Shown piece by piece: positions 1 through 6,255 of a stretch of DNA of 12,520 nt. Numbering within the stretch: position 1 is the stretch's first letter; each line of letters opens with the position of its first letter. The notes beneath the pieces are model-generated. The model was given only the letters and a program-made list of their open reading frames with translations. It did not search any database and was not told the DNA's origin. Both the position numbers and the translations under genes were made by a program. This DNA is from Campylobacterota bacterium (GTDB taxonomy: Bacteria > Campylobacterota > Campylobacteria > Campylobacterales > SZUA-545), in the NCBI GenBank assembly GCA_030836705.1, contig JAUPLZ010000143.1, positions 1-12,520 on the forward strand, read 5' to 3'.

Positions 1-2
1 CT

Positions 3-1601
3 TTTTCGCATGCAGCCGAACTCACTGTAGTCATCTTGGATTTTTTGCTTCTTGGCTATTTTTTCTGGCAAGGATTTTTGCACAAAAACAAACTAGTCTT
101 TATTTTGGCACTTTTGGGCATAACTCTTTTAGCTGCTGCTGAATGGAATGTGCCTAACGAAGACTCTTTTTCCCTTATAATCGATGAGTTTTCAAAACTG
201 ATGTTTTTGATTATAAATATTGTAGGCGGTGTCATAGTTTTATATGCTTTGAAATATATCGAATACGAAAATATTTCATCTTTTAGAAAAAAACTTTTTA
301 TCGCTTACTTGCTTGTTTTCTTGTCAATCATGAATCTAATCGTAAGTGCAAACAACATCCTTCTTTTCTTCTTCTTGTTTGAACTAACCGCCCTTGCTTC
401 TTATTTGCTTATTGGATTTAGAAAGGATGAAATCAGTACAAAAAACTCTCTTTTGGCTCTTTGGATGAATCAGCTTGGAGGGGTTGCGATACTTATTGGG
501 GCTTTACTGTCGGAATTTTTCTTTAAGACGATAAGCTTTGATTTGCTTCTTTTGCAAAAAAATGAATTTGCTCTAATTGTTGTTTCATTTTTAGTTATGG
601 CGGCATTTATCAAAGGCGCCATGCTTCCGTTTGACAAATGGCTTTTGGGTGCCATGGTGGCTCCGACTCCTGTAAGCGCGATGCTTCATTCAGCGACAAT
701 GGTAAAGATAGCTCCTTTTATGATTCTAAAACTCTCGCCTCTTCTTGCCGGAAGCTTACTAGGTCTTACGACTGCTATTTTTAGCGGATTTGTTTTTTTG
801 GCGGCTTCATATTTTGCTCTATCTCGAGATATTTTCAAAGAAATTCTTGGATATTCAACCATCGCCATGCTTGCGCTTATGATTTTGATGGCTTCAATCG
901 GCACAACGGAAAGCCTTTATATTGCGATGATTTTGATGGTTTTTCACGCAATCTCAAAAGCACTTTTATTTTTAACCGCAGGGGTTTTAGAAAAAAACCT
1001 CCAAATCAAAAAAATCTCGCAAATGGGCGGACTTATCAATGCGGCAAGATTGTCTGTTTTTTTTATCGTTATCGGATTTATAAGTCTTGTTCTTCCGCCT
1101 TTTGGTGCATTTATGGGCAAGGTTTTTGCCATAGAATCCGTCACGAAGGAGCTTGGCTTGAATATTTGGTTTATTTTGCCGCTATTAGCGCTGACAATAG
1201 GAAGTGTGGTGATGACGCTTTTATATTTTAAAATAACCTCATCGATTCTCTCAAAAAACCAAGAAGCAAGCTCGAAAGAAAAAATCGATTTTGGCTTTTT
1301 GATACCGCTTGTTTTGCTTTTGATTTTTCTTTTTGTAACCGGATTTGCTTTTTTTAAAACCGATGCAAATTTCAAAATATATCTATTTGCACTGCCTTTG
1401 TTTTTTATTCTTTTAGTCTTATTTTTTCTCTATAAAATCCCCCTAAAATATAAAACCGCAAGAGAGTATCACTGCGCAGAGAGCGAGAGATTTGAAGCCG
1501 GCAATTTTTATTTTGAACTTGACGAAAATATAGTGAAAAAAATCTATCTCTTTTTTACTCTCTTTTTTGTCGGTTTTATATTTTTTGGAGTTTTATCATG
1601 A
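3..1601 (+). CDS. echA: EchA/HyfF/NuoL-like proton (ion)-translocating subunit of a group 4 [NiFe] hydrogenase, 5' end probably outside window
   Basis: This is a polytopic inner-membrane protein of the NuoL/MrpA antiporter family, which would move H+ or Na+ in an energy-converting hydrogenase. Numbering from a TTG at 36 (521 residues), family marks are visible: Glu116 in FELTALASYLLIG, Lys193 before LPFDKWL, the block APTPVSAMLHSATMV (209-223), His304/Lys308 in FHAISKALLF, and Lys362 after PPFGAFMG. These match the charged in-membrane residues of NuoL-type subunits. The frame stays open leftwards to base 3 (residues FSHAAELTVVI precede the TTG), no Shine-Dalgarno precedes the TTG, and those residues would complete the first membrane helix, so the gene most likely begins before the window. 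The C-terminal part (REYHCAESERFEAG) is hydrophilic before a last helix. The stop overlaps the next ATG (ATGA), indicating translational coupling. It could equally be called HyfF- or HyfB-like; the family is sure, the name less so. Confidence 0.88.
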   Translation, partial: FSHAAELTVVILDFLLLGYFFWQGFLHKNKLVFILALLGITLLAAAEWNVPNEDSFSLIIDEFSKLMFLIINIVGGVIVLYALKYIEYENISSFRKKLFIAYLLVFLSIMNLIVSANNILLFFFLFELTALASYLLIGFRKDEISTKNSLLALWMNQLGGVAILIGALLSEFFFKTISFDLLLLQKNEFALIVVSFLVMAAFIKGAMLPFDKWLLGAMVAPTPVSAMLHSATMVKIAPFMILKLSPLLAGSLLGLTTAIFSGFVFLAASYFALSRDIFKEILGYSTIAMLALMILMASIGTTESLYIAMILMVFHAISKALLFLTAGVLEKNLQIKKISQMGGLINAARLSVFFIVIGFISLVLPPFGAFMGKVFAIESVTKELGLNIWFILPLLALTIGSVVMTLLYFKITSSILSKNQEASSKEKIDFGFLIPLVLLLIFLFVTGFAFFKTDANFKIYLFALPLFFILLVLFFLYKIPLKYKTAREYHCAESERFEAGNFYFELDENIVKKIYLFFTLFFVGFIFFGVLS

Positions 1602-2416
1602 GTTTTGTTTTCACTCTTTTGGCTCCTATTTTTGGCGCTTTTTTGTATGGATTTGAGAGAGTTTTAAGAGCTAGAATGCAGCAAAGAAAAGGACCGCCTT
1701 TGATGCAGCCGTTTTATGATGCGTTTAAACTTCTACAAAAAAAGACGCTTATTGTCCACCCTATGCACTCTTTGTTTGGAGTCTTTCATTTTTTCGCTCT
1801 TTGGGTTGCGCTCGGGGCTGTTTTTTTTGGTCTAAACCTGCTTTATATTGTTTTTTTACATCTTTTTGCGCTTATTTTTCTTGTAATGGGCGGCTTTAGT
1901 GCAAGGTCGGTTTTTTCAAACATAGGAGCCAATAGAGAACTTTTAGCGCTTGTGGCATACGAACCTGTTTTAATACTTCTTGCAATCGGATTTTATTTAA
2001 AAACCGGAAGCTTTGAAATAAGCGAAATAATAAAAAACGGCGAATACTTATCGTCTATGTTTTTGCTGTTTTTGTCGCTTCTTATCATAATGCCGATAAA
2101 GCTCAAAAAATCTCCTTTTGATGTAACAGAAGCTCATCAGGAGATAGCAGGAGGCGCAGAAATCGAATATAGCGGTGTTTTTTATGAATTTTTATATGCT
2201 TCTAGGTTTTTGGAATATATCTTCGTTTATGCTCTTGTTTTTTTATTTGGCGGCGATAATTTTTGGCTTGGCGCAATTCTAGCAATCATGACATTTTTTA
2301 TTATCAATCTTATAGACAACTCGACAGCCAGAGTTAAAACGAAAGATATGCTTTTTGTAATATACGCGCTTGCCATTCCTCTTGCGATTTTAAACATAAT
2401 CTATCTGGCGGTCTAA
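1598..2416 (+). CDS. echB: EchB/HyfC/NuoH-like membrane subunit of group 4 [NiFe] hydrogenase
   Basis: This 272-residue integral membrane protein would anchor the soluble hydrogenase arm and link electron transfer to ion transport, as NuoH does in complex I. Around eight hydrophobic segments are visible. Family motifs are the loop RARMQQRKGPPLMQP (24-38) followed by FKLLQKK, GANRELLALVAYEP (110-123), and SPFDVTEAHQEIAGGAEIEY (172-191), the Glu-rich cytoplasmic loop characteristic of NuoH/HyfC/EchB. The length fits EchB or HyfC, which are shorter than most NuoH. The start ATG overlaps the upstream stop by four bases, and the next gene starts one base after its TAA, so all three are likely translated from one message. 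Position second in the cluster matches the echABCDEF order. Family membership is certain; whether Ech or Hyf is the better subgroup needs a tree. Confidence 0.93.
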   Translation: MSFVFTLLAPIFGAFLYGFERVLRARMQQRKGPPLMQPFYDAFKLLQKKTLIVHPMHSLFGVFHFFALWVALGAVFFGLNLLYIVFLHLFALIFLVMGGFSARSVFSNIGANRELLALVAYEPVLILLAIGFYLKTGSFEISEIIKNGEYLSSMFLLFLSLLIIMPIKLKKSPFDVTEAHQEIAGGAEIEYSGVFYEFLYASRFLEYIFVYALVFLFGGDNFWLGAILAIMTFFIINLIDNSTARVKTKDMLFVIYALAIPLAILNIIYLAV

Positions 2417-2417
2417 A

Positions 2418-2858
2418 ATGTTTTTTGAAAAATTTGCAAAAAAATCACCTTGGGTTTTGCACTATAACGCCGGCAGCTGCAACGGCTGCGATATTGAGAT
2501 TCTTGCCGCACTTTCACCGAGATACGACCTTGAGAGATTTGGCGTAATAAATACCGGCAATCCAAAACAAACCGATATTTTTTTGGTTACGGGTCCTGTT
2601 ACCTACCGCTCAAGAGAGAGGATTGTGGAGCTTTATGCACAAATCCCAGAACCAAAAGTGGTTGTAGCAATCGGCGCATGTGCATCAACCGGCGGAGTTT
2701 TTAGAGATATGTACAATGTAGAAAACGGGGTAGATAGCTATATTCCTGTTGATGTTTATGTTGCAGGCTGTGCTTCATCGCCGCAGCAGATAATAGACGG
2801 TCTTGCAAAAGCACTTGAAATACTTGAACAAAAGAGCAAAAATAATGACAAAAATTAA
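2418..2858 (+). CDS. echC: EchC/NuoB-like small subunit of group 4 [NiFe] hydrogenase
   Basis: This 146-residue cytoplasmic protein is the electron-transfer small subunit, carrying the single [4Fe-4S] cluster next to the NiFe site, equivalent to NuoB with cluster N2. Four cysteines are in the expected pattern: Cys21 and Cys24 in AGSCNGCDIEIL, Cys88 in IGACASTGGVF, and Cys118 in VAGCASSPQQIIDGL. The short length, with only one cluster, fits group 4 hydrogenases and not the large uptake-hydrogenase small subunits. Oddly, the last motif reads GCASSP where most relatives have GCPPRP, so the usual prolines and arginine are missing while the Cys is kept. The gene begins one base after echB stops and its 3' end overlaps echD by 14 bases. 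It has no Tat signal, as expected for a cytoplasm-facing enzyme. Confidence 0.93.
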   Translation: MFFEKFAKKSPWVLHYNAGSCNGCDIEILAALSPRYDLERFGVINTGNPKQTDIFLVTGPVTYRSRERIVELYAQIPEPKVVVAIGACASTGGVFRDMYNVENGVDSYIPVDVYVAGCASSPQQIIDGLAKALEILEQKSKNNDKN

Positions 2859-3189
2859 AACAACGATAGAAACTTTTATAGATGACATAAGCAAGTTTTA
2901 TGATGCAAAATTGTGGCACTTTATCACACTAAACGGTATTGAAATAGATGAAAACGAGATAGAGCTTCAATGGATTTTTTCAAAATACGGCGTAAAAGAT
3001 GAGATAACAGCTTTTTATGCTATTGCAAATTTTAATCAAAAAATACCGTCAATTACACACTTGATTCCCTCTGCAATTATGAGCGAAAGAGAGGCTGTGG
3101 ATATGTTTGGAATAGATATAGAAGGAGCGCAAAAAGGGCTTTTTCTTGATAACGACTCACTAAAAACGCCGCTAAGAGGTATAAAATGA
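2845..3189 (+). CDS. echD: EchD/NuoC-like subunit of group 4 [NiFe] hydrogenase
   Basis: This 114-residue protein resembles the 30-kDa (NuoC) subunit, a structural component that docks the large and small subunits and has no cofactor. The diagnostic segment is near the C-terminus: SEREAVDMFGIDIEG (80-94), matching the YERE-DMFGI signature of NuoC/HyfG/EchD. The N-terminal 60 residues form the usual alpha/beta domain. The ATG at 2845 is preferred over the upstream in-frame TTG at 2803 because it has AAAGAGC just upstream and gives the normal start of the domain; it overlaps echC by 14 bases. The 3' end overlaps the large-subunit ATG by four bases. In Hyc/Hyf enzymes this domain is fused to the large subunit, so its separation here supports the Ech arrangement. 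Confidence 0.88.
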   Translation: MTKIKTTIETFIDDISKFYDAKLWHFITLNGIEIDENEIELQWIFSKYGVKDEITAFYAIANFNQKIPSITHLIPSAIMSEREAVDMFGIDIEGAQKGLFLDNDSLKTPLRGIK

Positions 3190-4271
3190 AAAAAACCATC
3201 AACATTCCGCTTGGCTCGCAACACATCTCTTTGCTAGAACCTGTTAGATTTAGATTTGAGTGCGAAAACGAAAAAATAATAGATGCGGATGCCGATGTGG
3301 CATTTGTGCACAGAGGCATAGAAAGAGCGTGCGCCAGCAAATTTGAGTTTAAGCAAATTGGCTTCGTTGTGGCTAGAGTGTGCGGACTATGCGCCATCAC
3401 CCACTCACTCTCTTATACATTAGCCATTGAAAAGCTCTTAGGCTATGAATCAAACAAAAAAATCAAATACTTGCGAATGCTCATGAGTGAACTTGATAGG
3501 ATCCATTCACACATGTTATGCCTTGCGCATGTGGCTGAAAATGCCGGCTTTGAAGCTCTTTTTATGAAAACGATGAATGACAGAGAGCTAGTGATGGACA
3601 TTCAAGAGGCAATCAGCGGAAACAGAGTGCAGTTTGATTTTATCCTGCTAGGCGGAGTAAGCAGGGATTTGGATATCGAACTTGTTGAATTTGCCAAAAA
3701 AAACCTAAACCTTTTAAAACCAAAAATACTAGAGCTTTTTGAGCTATTTTTGAGCAACTGGAGCTTGTCGCTAAAATACAAAAATATAGGAGTTTTAAGC
3801 TACGAAAATGCGTGCGCCTATAACGCACTTGGACCATTGGCTAGAGCTAGCGGGCTTGCTGTTGATGTAAGAAATGAGAGTTCATATTTTCCGTATGAAG
3901 AGGTTGGTTTTAAAATGATTGTCGAAAAAACGGGCGATATTTTTGCAAGAAACATCGTTCGCTTAAAAGAGATACAAAACTCAATAGAAATGTGCGAAAA
4001 CATACTCGATAATCTTCCAGCAGGTGAAATTTTTGAAAAAACCAAAGGCAAACCGGACGGTGAAACGGCAATAAGGTTTGAAGCGCCTAGAGGTGAGCTT
4101 TTTTATTTTGTAAAAGCTAGCAAAAAAAATATTTTAGACAGGGTACGGATAAAAACGCCGACATTTTCCGGAATTCCGGCAATGATAGAGGTTTTTAAAG
4201 GCAACGATTACGCCGATGCGCCGGCAATATTGGCTTCGTTTGACCCTTGCATGTCATGCACTGCAAAATAG
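3186..4271 (+). CDS. echE: EchE-like [NiFe] hydrogenase large (catalytic) subunit, group 4, without C-terminal extension
   Basis: This 361-residue cytoplasmic subunit holds the NiFe(CN)2CO active site. The N-terminal ligand motif RVCGLCAITHS gives Cys66 and Cys69, and the C-terminal motif DPCMSC gives Cys355 and Cys358. Both Cys pairs are intact, which separates this protein from the NuoD subunit of complex I, where they are absent. The chain ends TAK directly after Cys358. Ordinary [NiFe] large subunits are cut after a His or Arg at exactly this point to remove a C-terminal peptide, so this protein is encoded in its already mature length. Some EchE and CooH proteins are known to lack the extension as well. 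The start ATG overlaps the echD stop (ATGA). No hyp maturation genes are in the window. The expected reaction is reversible H+ reduction with ferredoxin electrons, or ferredoxin reduction by H2 driven by the ion gradient. Confidence 0.95.
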   Translation: MKKTINIPLGSQHISLLEPVRFRFECENEKIIDADADVAFVHRGIERACASKFEFKQIGFVVARVCGLCAITHSLSYTLAIEKLLGYESNKKIKYLRMLMSELDRIHSHMLCLAHVAENAGFEALFMKTMNDRELVMDIQEAISGNRVQFDFILLGGVSRDLDIELVEFAKKNLNLLKPKILELFELFLSNWSLSLKYKNIGVLSYENACAYNALGPLARASGLAVDVRNESSYFPYEEVGFKMIVEKTGDIFARNIVRLKEIQNSIEMCENILDNLPAGEIFEKTKGKPDGETAIRFEAPRGELFYFVKASKKNILDRVRIKTPTFSGIPAMIEVFKGNDYADAPAILASFDPCMSCTAK

Positions 4272-4279
4272 GAAAAAAG

Positions 4280-4693
4280 ATGTTTTATTCGATAAAAAAT
4301 TCAATCTCAAATCTTTTTAAAAAACCAAAAACAATAGACTATCCGAATACAAAAATAAACGGATTTAAAAACCATCGGGGTCTAATTGAGCATTCGCATG
4401 AGCATTGCATCTATTGCGATAAGTGCGAAAACGCCTGCCCTCCAAAAGCGATACTATTTTTTCAAAATGAAGACGGAAGCAAAATATACAACTACAATGC
4501 TCATTTGTGTATTTTTTGCGGCGAATGCGTAAGGGCTTGCCCAAAACCACAAGAAGCACTTTGGCAAAGTGAAGAAAGAGCGCAATTTGCTACAAAAGAA
4601 GAGGCGGTAAGCAAAAAATGGCTTCAATGGCAAAAAGATACAAAAAAAAGCAGGGAAGATTTTGCTAAGAAAAAAAATAAAAAGATTGAATAG
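4280..4693 (+). CDS. echF: EchF-like 2x[4Fe-4S] ferredoxin subunit of group 4 [NiFe] hydrogenase
   Basis: This 137-residue protein would pass electrons between soluble ferredoxin and the small subunit, like NuoI/HyfH/EchF. Two classical CxxCxxCxxxCP motifs are seen: Cys43, 46, 49, 53 (HCIYCDKCENACPP) and Cys77, 80, 83, 87 (LCIFCGECVRACPK). The ATG at 4280 is chosen because AGGA lies six bases before it, overlapping the echE stop TAG; an in-frame start at 4247 inside echE has no such site. The N-terminal 40 residues are basic and may pack on the membrane arm. The C-terminal 40 residues are unusually Lys/Glu-rich and likely helical, with no recognisable domain. It is the last gene of the cluster; the next plus-strand gene is about 350 bases away. 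Confidence 0.92.
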   Translation: MFYSIKNSISNLFKKPKTIDYPNTKINGFKNHRGLIEHSHEHCIYCDKCENACPPKAILFFQNEDGSKIYNYNAHLCIFCGECVRACPKPQEALWQSEERAQFATKEEAVSKKWLQWQKDTKKSREDFAKKKNKKIE

Positions 4694-4708
4694 TTTTTTT
4701 GAGTGCGG

Positions 4709-4731
4709 ATTTTGCCTTAAAAGGCAAAAAT
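4709..4731. repeat. Inverted repeat between convergent echF and the small minus-strand gene
   Basis: TTTTGCCTT (4710-4718) and AAGGCAAAA (4721-4729) form a perfect nine-base stem with two bases between the arms. It sits 16 bases after the echF stop and seven bases after the stop of the small gene on the other strand. The arms have T on the 5' side and A on the 3' side, the reverse of a standard intrinsic terminator, and no T-run follows on either strand. It may still act as a transcript end or stabilising structure for either gene, but this is inference. Confidence 0.45.
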
Positions 4732-4735
4732 AACT

Positions 4736-4870
4736 TTATCTCATCCAGTTTGTAGAACAATTTGTGTATTTTTTATTTTCGTTTGTTTTATTAAAACGAT
4801 TTGCAAAAATAACAAAAATAGCGATATAAATAACGCTGATGCTCATCATTAACGGTTCGCTAATTTCCAT
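4736..4870 (-). CDS. Small single-span membrane protein (44 aa), function unknown
   Basis: A 44-codon frame starts with ATG at 4870 and ends with TAA at 4736. The protein begins MEISEPLMMSISVIYIAIFV and has one strongly hydrophobic helix at about residues 7-24 (leucine, isoleucine, valine, phenylalanine), followed by a positively charged tail with Arg26, Lys29, Lys34 and Lys35, so the tail is likely cytoplasmic (N-out, C-in). One Cys occurs near the end. The ribosome site AAGGAGG at 4876-4882, five bases before the ATG, is the strongest in the window and is the main reason to call the gene real. It is convergent with echF and divergent from the cupin gene. I do not recognise a family. Small accessory subunits of oxidases or transporters look like this, but nothing here identifies a partner. 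Confidence 0.68.
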   Translation of the reverse strand: MEISEPLMMSISVIYIAIFVIFANRFNKTNENKKYTNCSTNWMR

Positions 4871-4875
4871 CTTTT

Positions 4876-4882
4876 CCTCCTT
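4876..4882 (-). promoter_or_regulatory. Shine-Dalgarno of the 44-aa membrane protein
   Basis: The minus strand reads AAGGAGG here, a perfect anti-16S match five bases before the ATG at 4870. Most other genes in the window have weaker sites, so this site argues for efficient translation of the small gene. Confidence 0.7.
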
Positions 4883-4935
4883 TTTTTAGATAACTGATAG
4901 TACCTTACTAATATTTCAAAATCATTACATTAATA

Positions 4936-4990
4936 CGCCTTGGCAAAGGCGATAGTGGCGAGCGTAGTCAAGTTTGGCGTTCAAAATAGA
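4936..4990. repeat. GC-richer intergenic segment with perfect hairpin, possible dispersed repeat
   Basis: CGCCTT (4936-4941), loop GGCA, AAGGCG (4946-4951) form a perfect six-base stem. It is followed by a GC-richer stretch rich in GGCG and GCGAG up to about 4980, flanked on both sides by AT-rich DNA. It lies 66 bases upstream of the small minus-strand gene and about 90 bases before the cupin ATG. One reading (GDSGERSQVWRSK) recalls spurious short peptides from intergenic repeats in related genomes, but that is only an impression. A frame through this segment runs into the cupin gene but has no good start. It could be a repeat remnant, a structured leader or a regulatory site. Confidence 0.35.
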
Positions 4991-5041
4991 ACTCTAATGA
5001 AAAATAGCCTATGCTTTCAAAAAATAAAATATGAGGAAAAA

Positions 5042-5395
5042 ATGTTTATACACAAAAATATAAAAGATATTGAAAACACTCCGCAAAAAGCTGGCAAGGG
5101 CGTAAAAATGAGAATGCTTTTATCTTTGCAAGAGTGTGATAATTTCGCCATGAGAACATTTACAATAGATGCCGGAGGTTTTATGCCGCTTCATACAAAC
5201 GCGGTTGAACATGAGCAGTTTGTGCTCTCCGGAAAAGCTATAGTAAAAATCGGCGATAAAACATTTGAAGCAAAAAAAGGCGATATTTTATATATTCCAG
5301 CAGGGGAATCTCACAGCTATGCGACAATAGGCGATGAAGCTTATGAATTTTTATGTTTGGTTCCAAAAAAAGAGGATTGTATAAAAATAATATAG
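5042..5395 (+). CDS. Small single-domain cupin protein
   Basis: This 117-residue cytoplasmic protein is a single cupin beta-barrel (cupin_2 type). Motif 1 is GGFMPLHTNAVEHEQFVLSG (45-64) and motif 2 is GDILYIPAGESHSY (80-93). Likely metal ligands are His51, Glu56 or His57, and His91. The second His of the usual HxH pair is replaced by Asn53, while the VEHE part is intact, so metal binding may differ from the textbook set. The ATG at 5042 is chosen because GAGG stands five bases upstream and the domain starts soon after; the frame extends upstream to 4940 without a convincing start. The gene stands alone and is convergent with the universal stress protein gene; its TAG is inside a shared hairpin. 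The substrate cannot be told; such proteins range from small-molecule sensors to dioxygenase-like enzymes. Confidence 0.88.
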   Translation: MFIHKNIKDIENTPQKAGKGVKMRMLLSLQECDNFAMRTFTIDAGGFMPLHTNAVEHEQFVLSGKAIVKIGDKTFEAKKGDILYIPAGESHSYATIGDEAYEFLCLVPKKEDCIKII

Positions 5396-5416
5396 ACTTG
5401 AGCTAATCAAGTCTAT
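5392..5416 (-). terminator. Hairpin terminator between convergent cupin and usp genes
   Basis: ATAGACTTGA (5392-5401) and TCAAGTCTAT (5407-5416) form a perfect ten-base stem with loop GCTAA. On the minus strand the stem is followed by ATTATTTTTAT, a T-rich tail, so it should end the tonB-ybeY-exchanger-usp message. On the plus strand no T-run follows. The stop codons of both genes lie inside the structure (TAG at 5393-5395 plus; TAG at 5405-5403 minus). Confidence 0.72.
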
Positions 5417-6242
5417 GCAAAAGAACATCTACCGGTGAAGCTCGCAATATATATTCCGCCACGCTTCCCATAACTTCGGTTGAAAACCTGCCGACACCTC
5501 TTGTGCCTATGGCTATTAAGTTTGCATTATATTTTTTTGCATGCTCTAAAATCGCAACTTCACAAGAGACGGCACCTTTTATACCCAAAGAGAGGTTTTT
5601 ATCTCCTAGCTTTTTAACAAATTCAGCCATTTCATTGTTTGCTTTTTCCTCTTGCTCATTTTTTATCTTTTTCAATTCATCATCTGATAAATTATAAAAT
5701 TCGACTGTAGTCTCGGGCGGAGTTTGATATATATTCAAAAGCTCTATATCAAGACCGCTCCAATATCCAAAAACAAATGAAGCGCAAGCTAAGCTGTCAT
5801 CTGAAAAATCAGTCGGTACTAAAATTTTTTTAATCGGCTCGTTTGTTTTTACAACCAAAACTGGGGTTTTACCCTTTGTAGTGATATTTCTTGCTGTAGT
5901 CCCTAGAAAAAAATCCTTTAACGGCATCGGTGCATGATCTCCAACTACAACAAGAGCTGCATTTTTCACAGCAGCAAGAGCTATAATTTCATTCGCTGGC
6001 TTGCCTGATAATACCAAAAAATTAGCATTTTGAATTGTTTTATAGTGTTCTTTTAGTTTCTGCTCGGCTTTTTTGATTTTTGCCTCGTCTTCAAAACCGA
6101 CTCCAAAAATACCTTTATCAATAACATGAACGATAAGAAGCTCGGACTTACCTCTCTCTGCTAGTTTTACGGCTTTTTCTACGGCTCTATCTGCTGAAAT
6201 CGTTAAATCAGTAGCCACTATTATAGTTCTATATTCAGCCAT
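5403..6242 (-). CDS. Tandem-domain universal stress protein (UspA family)
   Basis: This 279-residue cytoplasmic protein has two UspA domains. Domain 1 (about 1-132) begins YRTIIVATDLT with Asp12 and has a degenerate nucleotide motif, GDHA followed by nine residues and GT (Gly101, Ala104, Gly114). Domain 2 (about 138-279) begins KKILVPTDFSDDS and has the complete G-2x-G-9x-G-S motif with Gly246, Gly249, Gly259 and Ser260, so it should bind ATP. The ATG at 6242 is preferred because AAGGGG lies five bases before it; the frame could reach 6269, but no ribosome site is there and it would overlap the exchanger gene. It follows the exchanger by 13 bases and is the last gene of the minus-strand operon. 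The role in stress survival is inferred from the family. Confidence 0.9.
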   Translation of the reverse strand: MAEYRTIIVATDLTISADRAVEKAVKLAERGKSELLIVHVIDKGIFGVGFEDEAKIKKAEQKLKEHYKTIQNANFLVLSGKPANEIIALAAVKNAALVVVGDHAPMPLKDFFLGTTARNITTKGKTPVLVVKTNEPIKKILVPTDFSDDSLACASFVFGYWSGLDIELLNIYQTPPETTVEFYNLSDDELKKIKNEQEEKANNEMAEFVKKLGDKNLSLGIKGAVSCEVAILEHAKKYNANLIAIGTRGVGRFSTEVMGSVAEYILRASPVDVLLHRLD

Positions 6243-6255
6243 CTTAACCCCTTTT

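Noticed and set aside
944..1375. Long open frame on the minus strand inside the antiporter gene, and a similar one at 6500-7006 on the plus strand inside the exchanger gene
   Set aside because: Both lie antisense to well-supported membrane-protein genes and their translations show no domain or ribosome site; they are by-products of the codon use of the real genes.
3186..4271. The cluster as part of respiratory complex I (nuo genes)
   Set aside because: Both Ni-binding Cys pairs are present in the large subunit and the NuoE, F, G, J and K partners are absent from this contiguous set.
4694..5041. tRNA, riboswitch or CRISPR in the only long intergenic stretch
   Set aside because: No cloverleaf, no repeated spacer pattern and no recognisable riboswitch core could be found by eye; only the inverted repeat, the small gene and the hairpin segment are supported.
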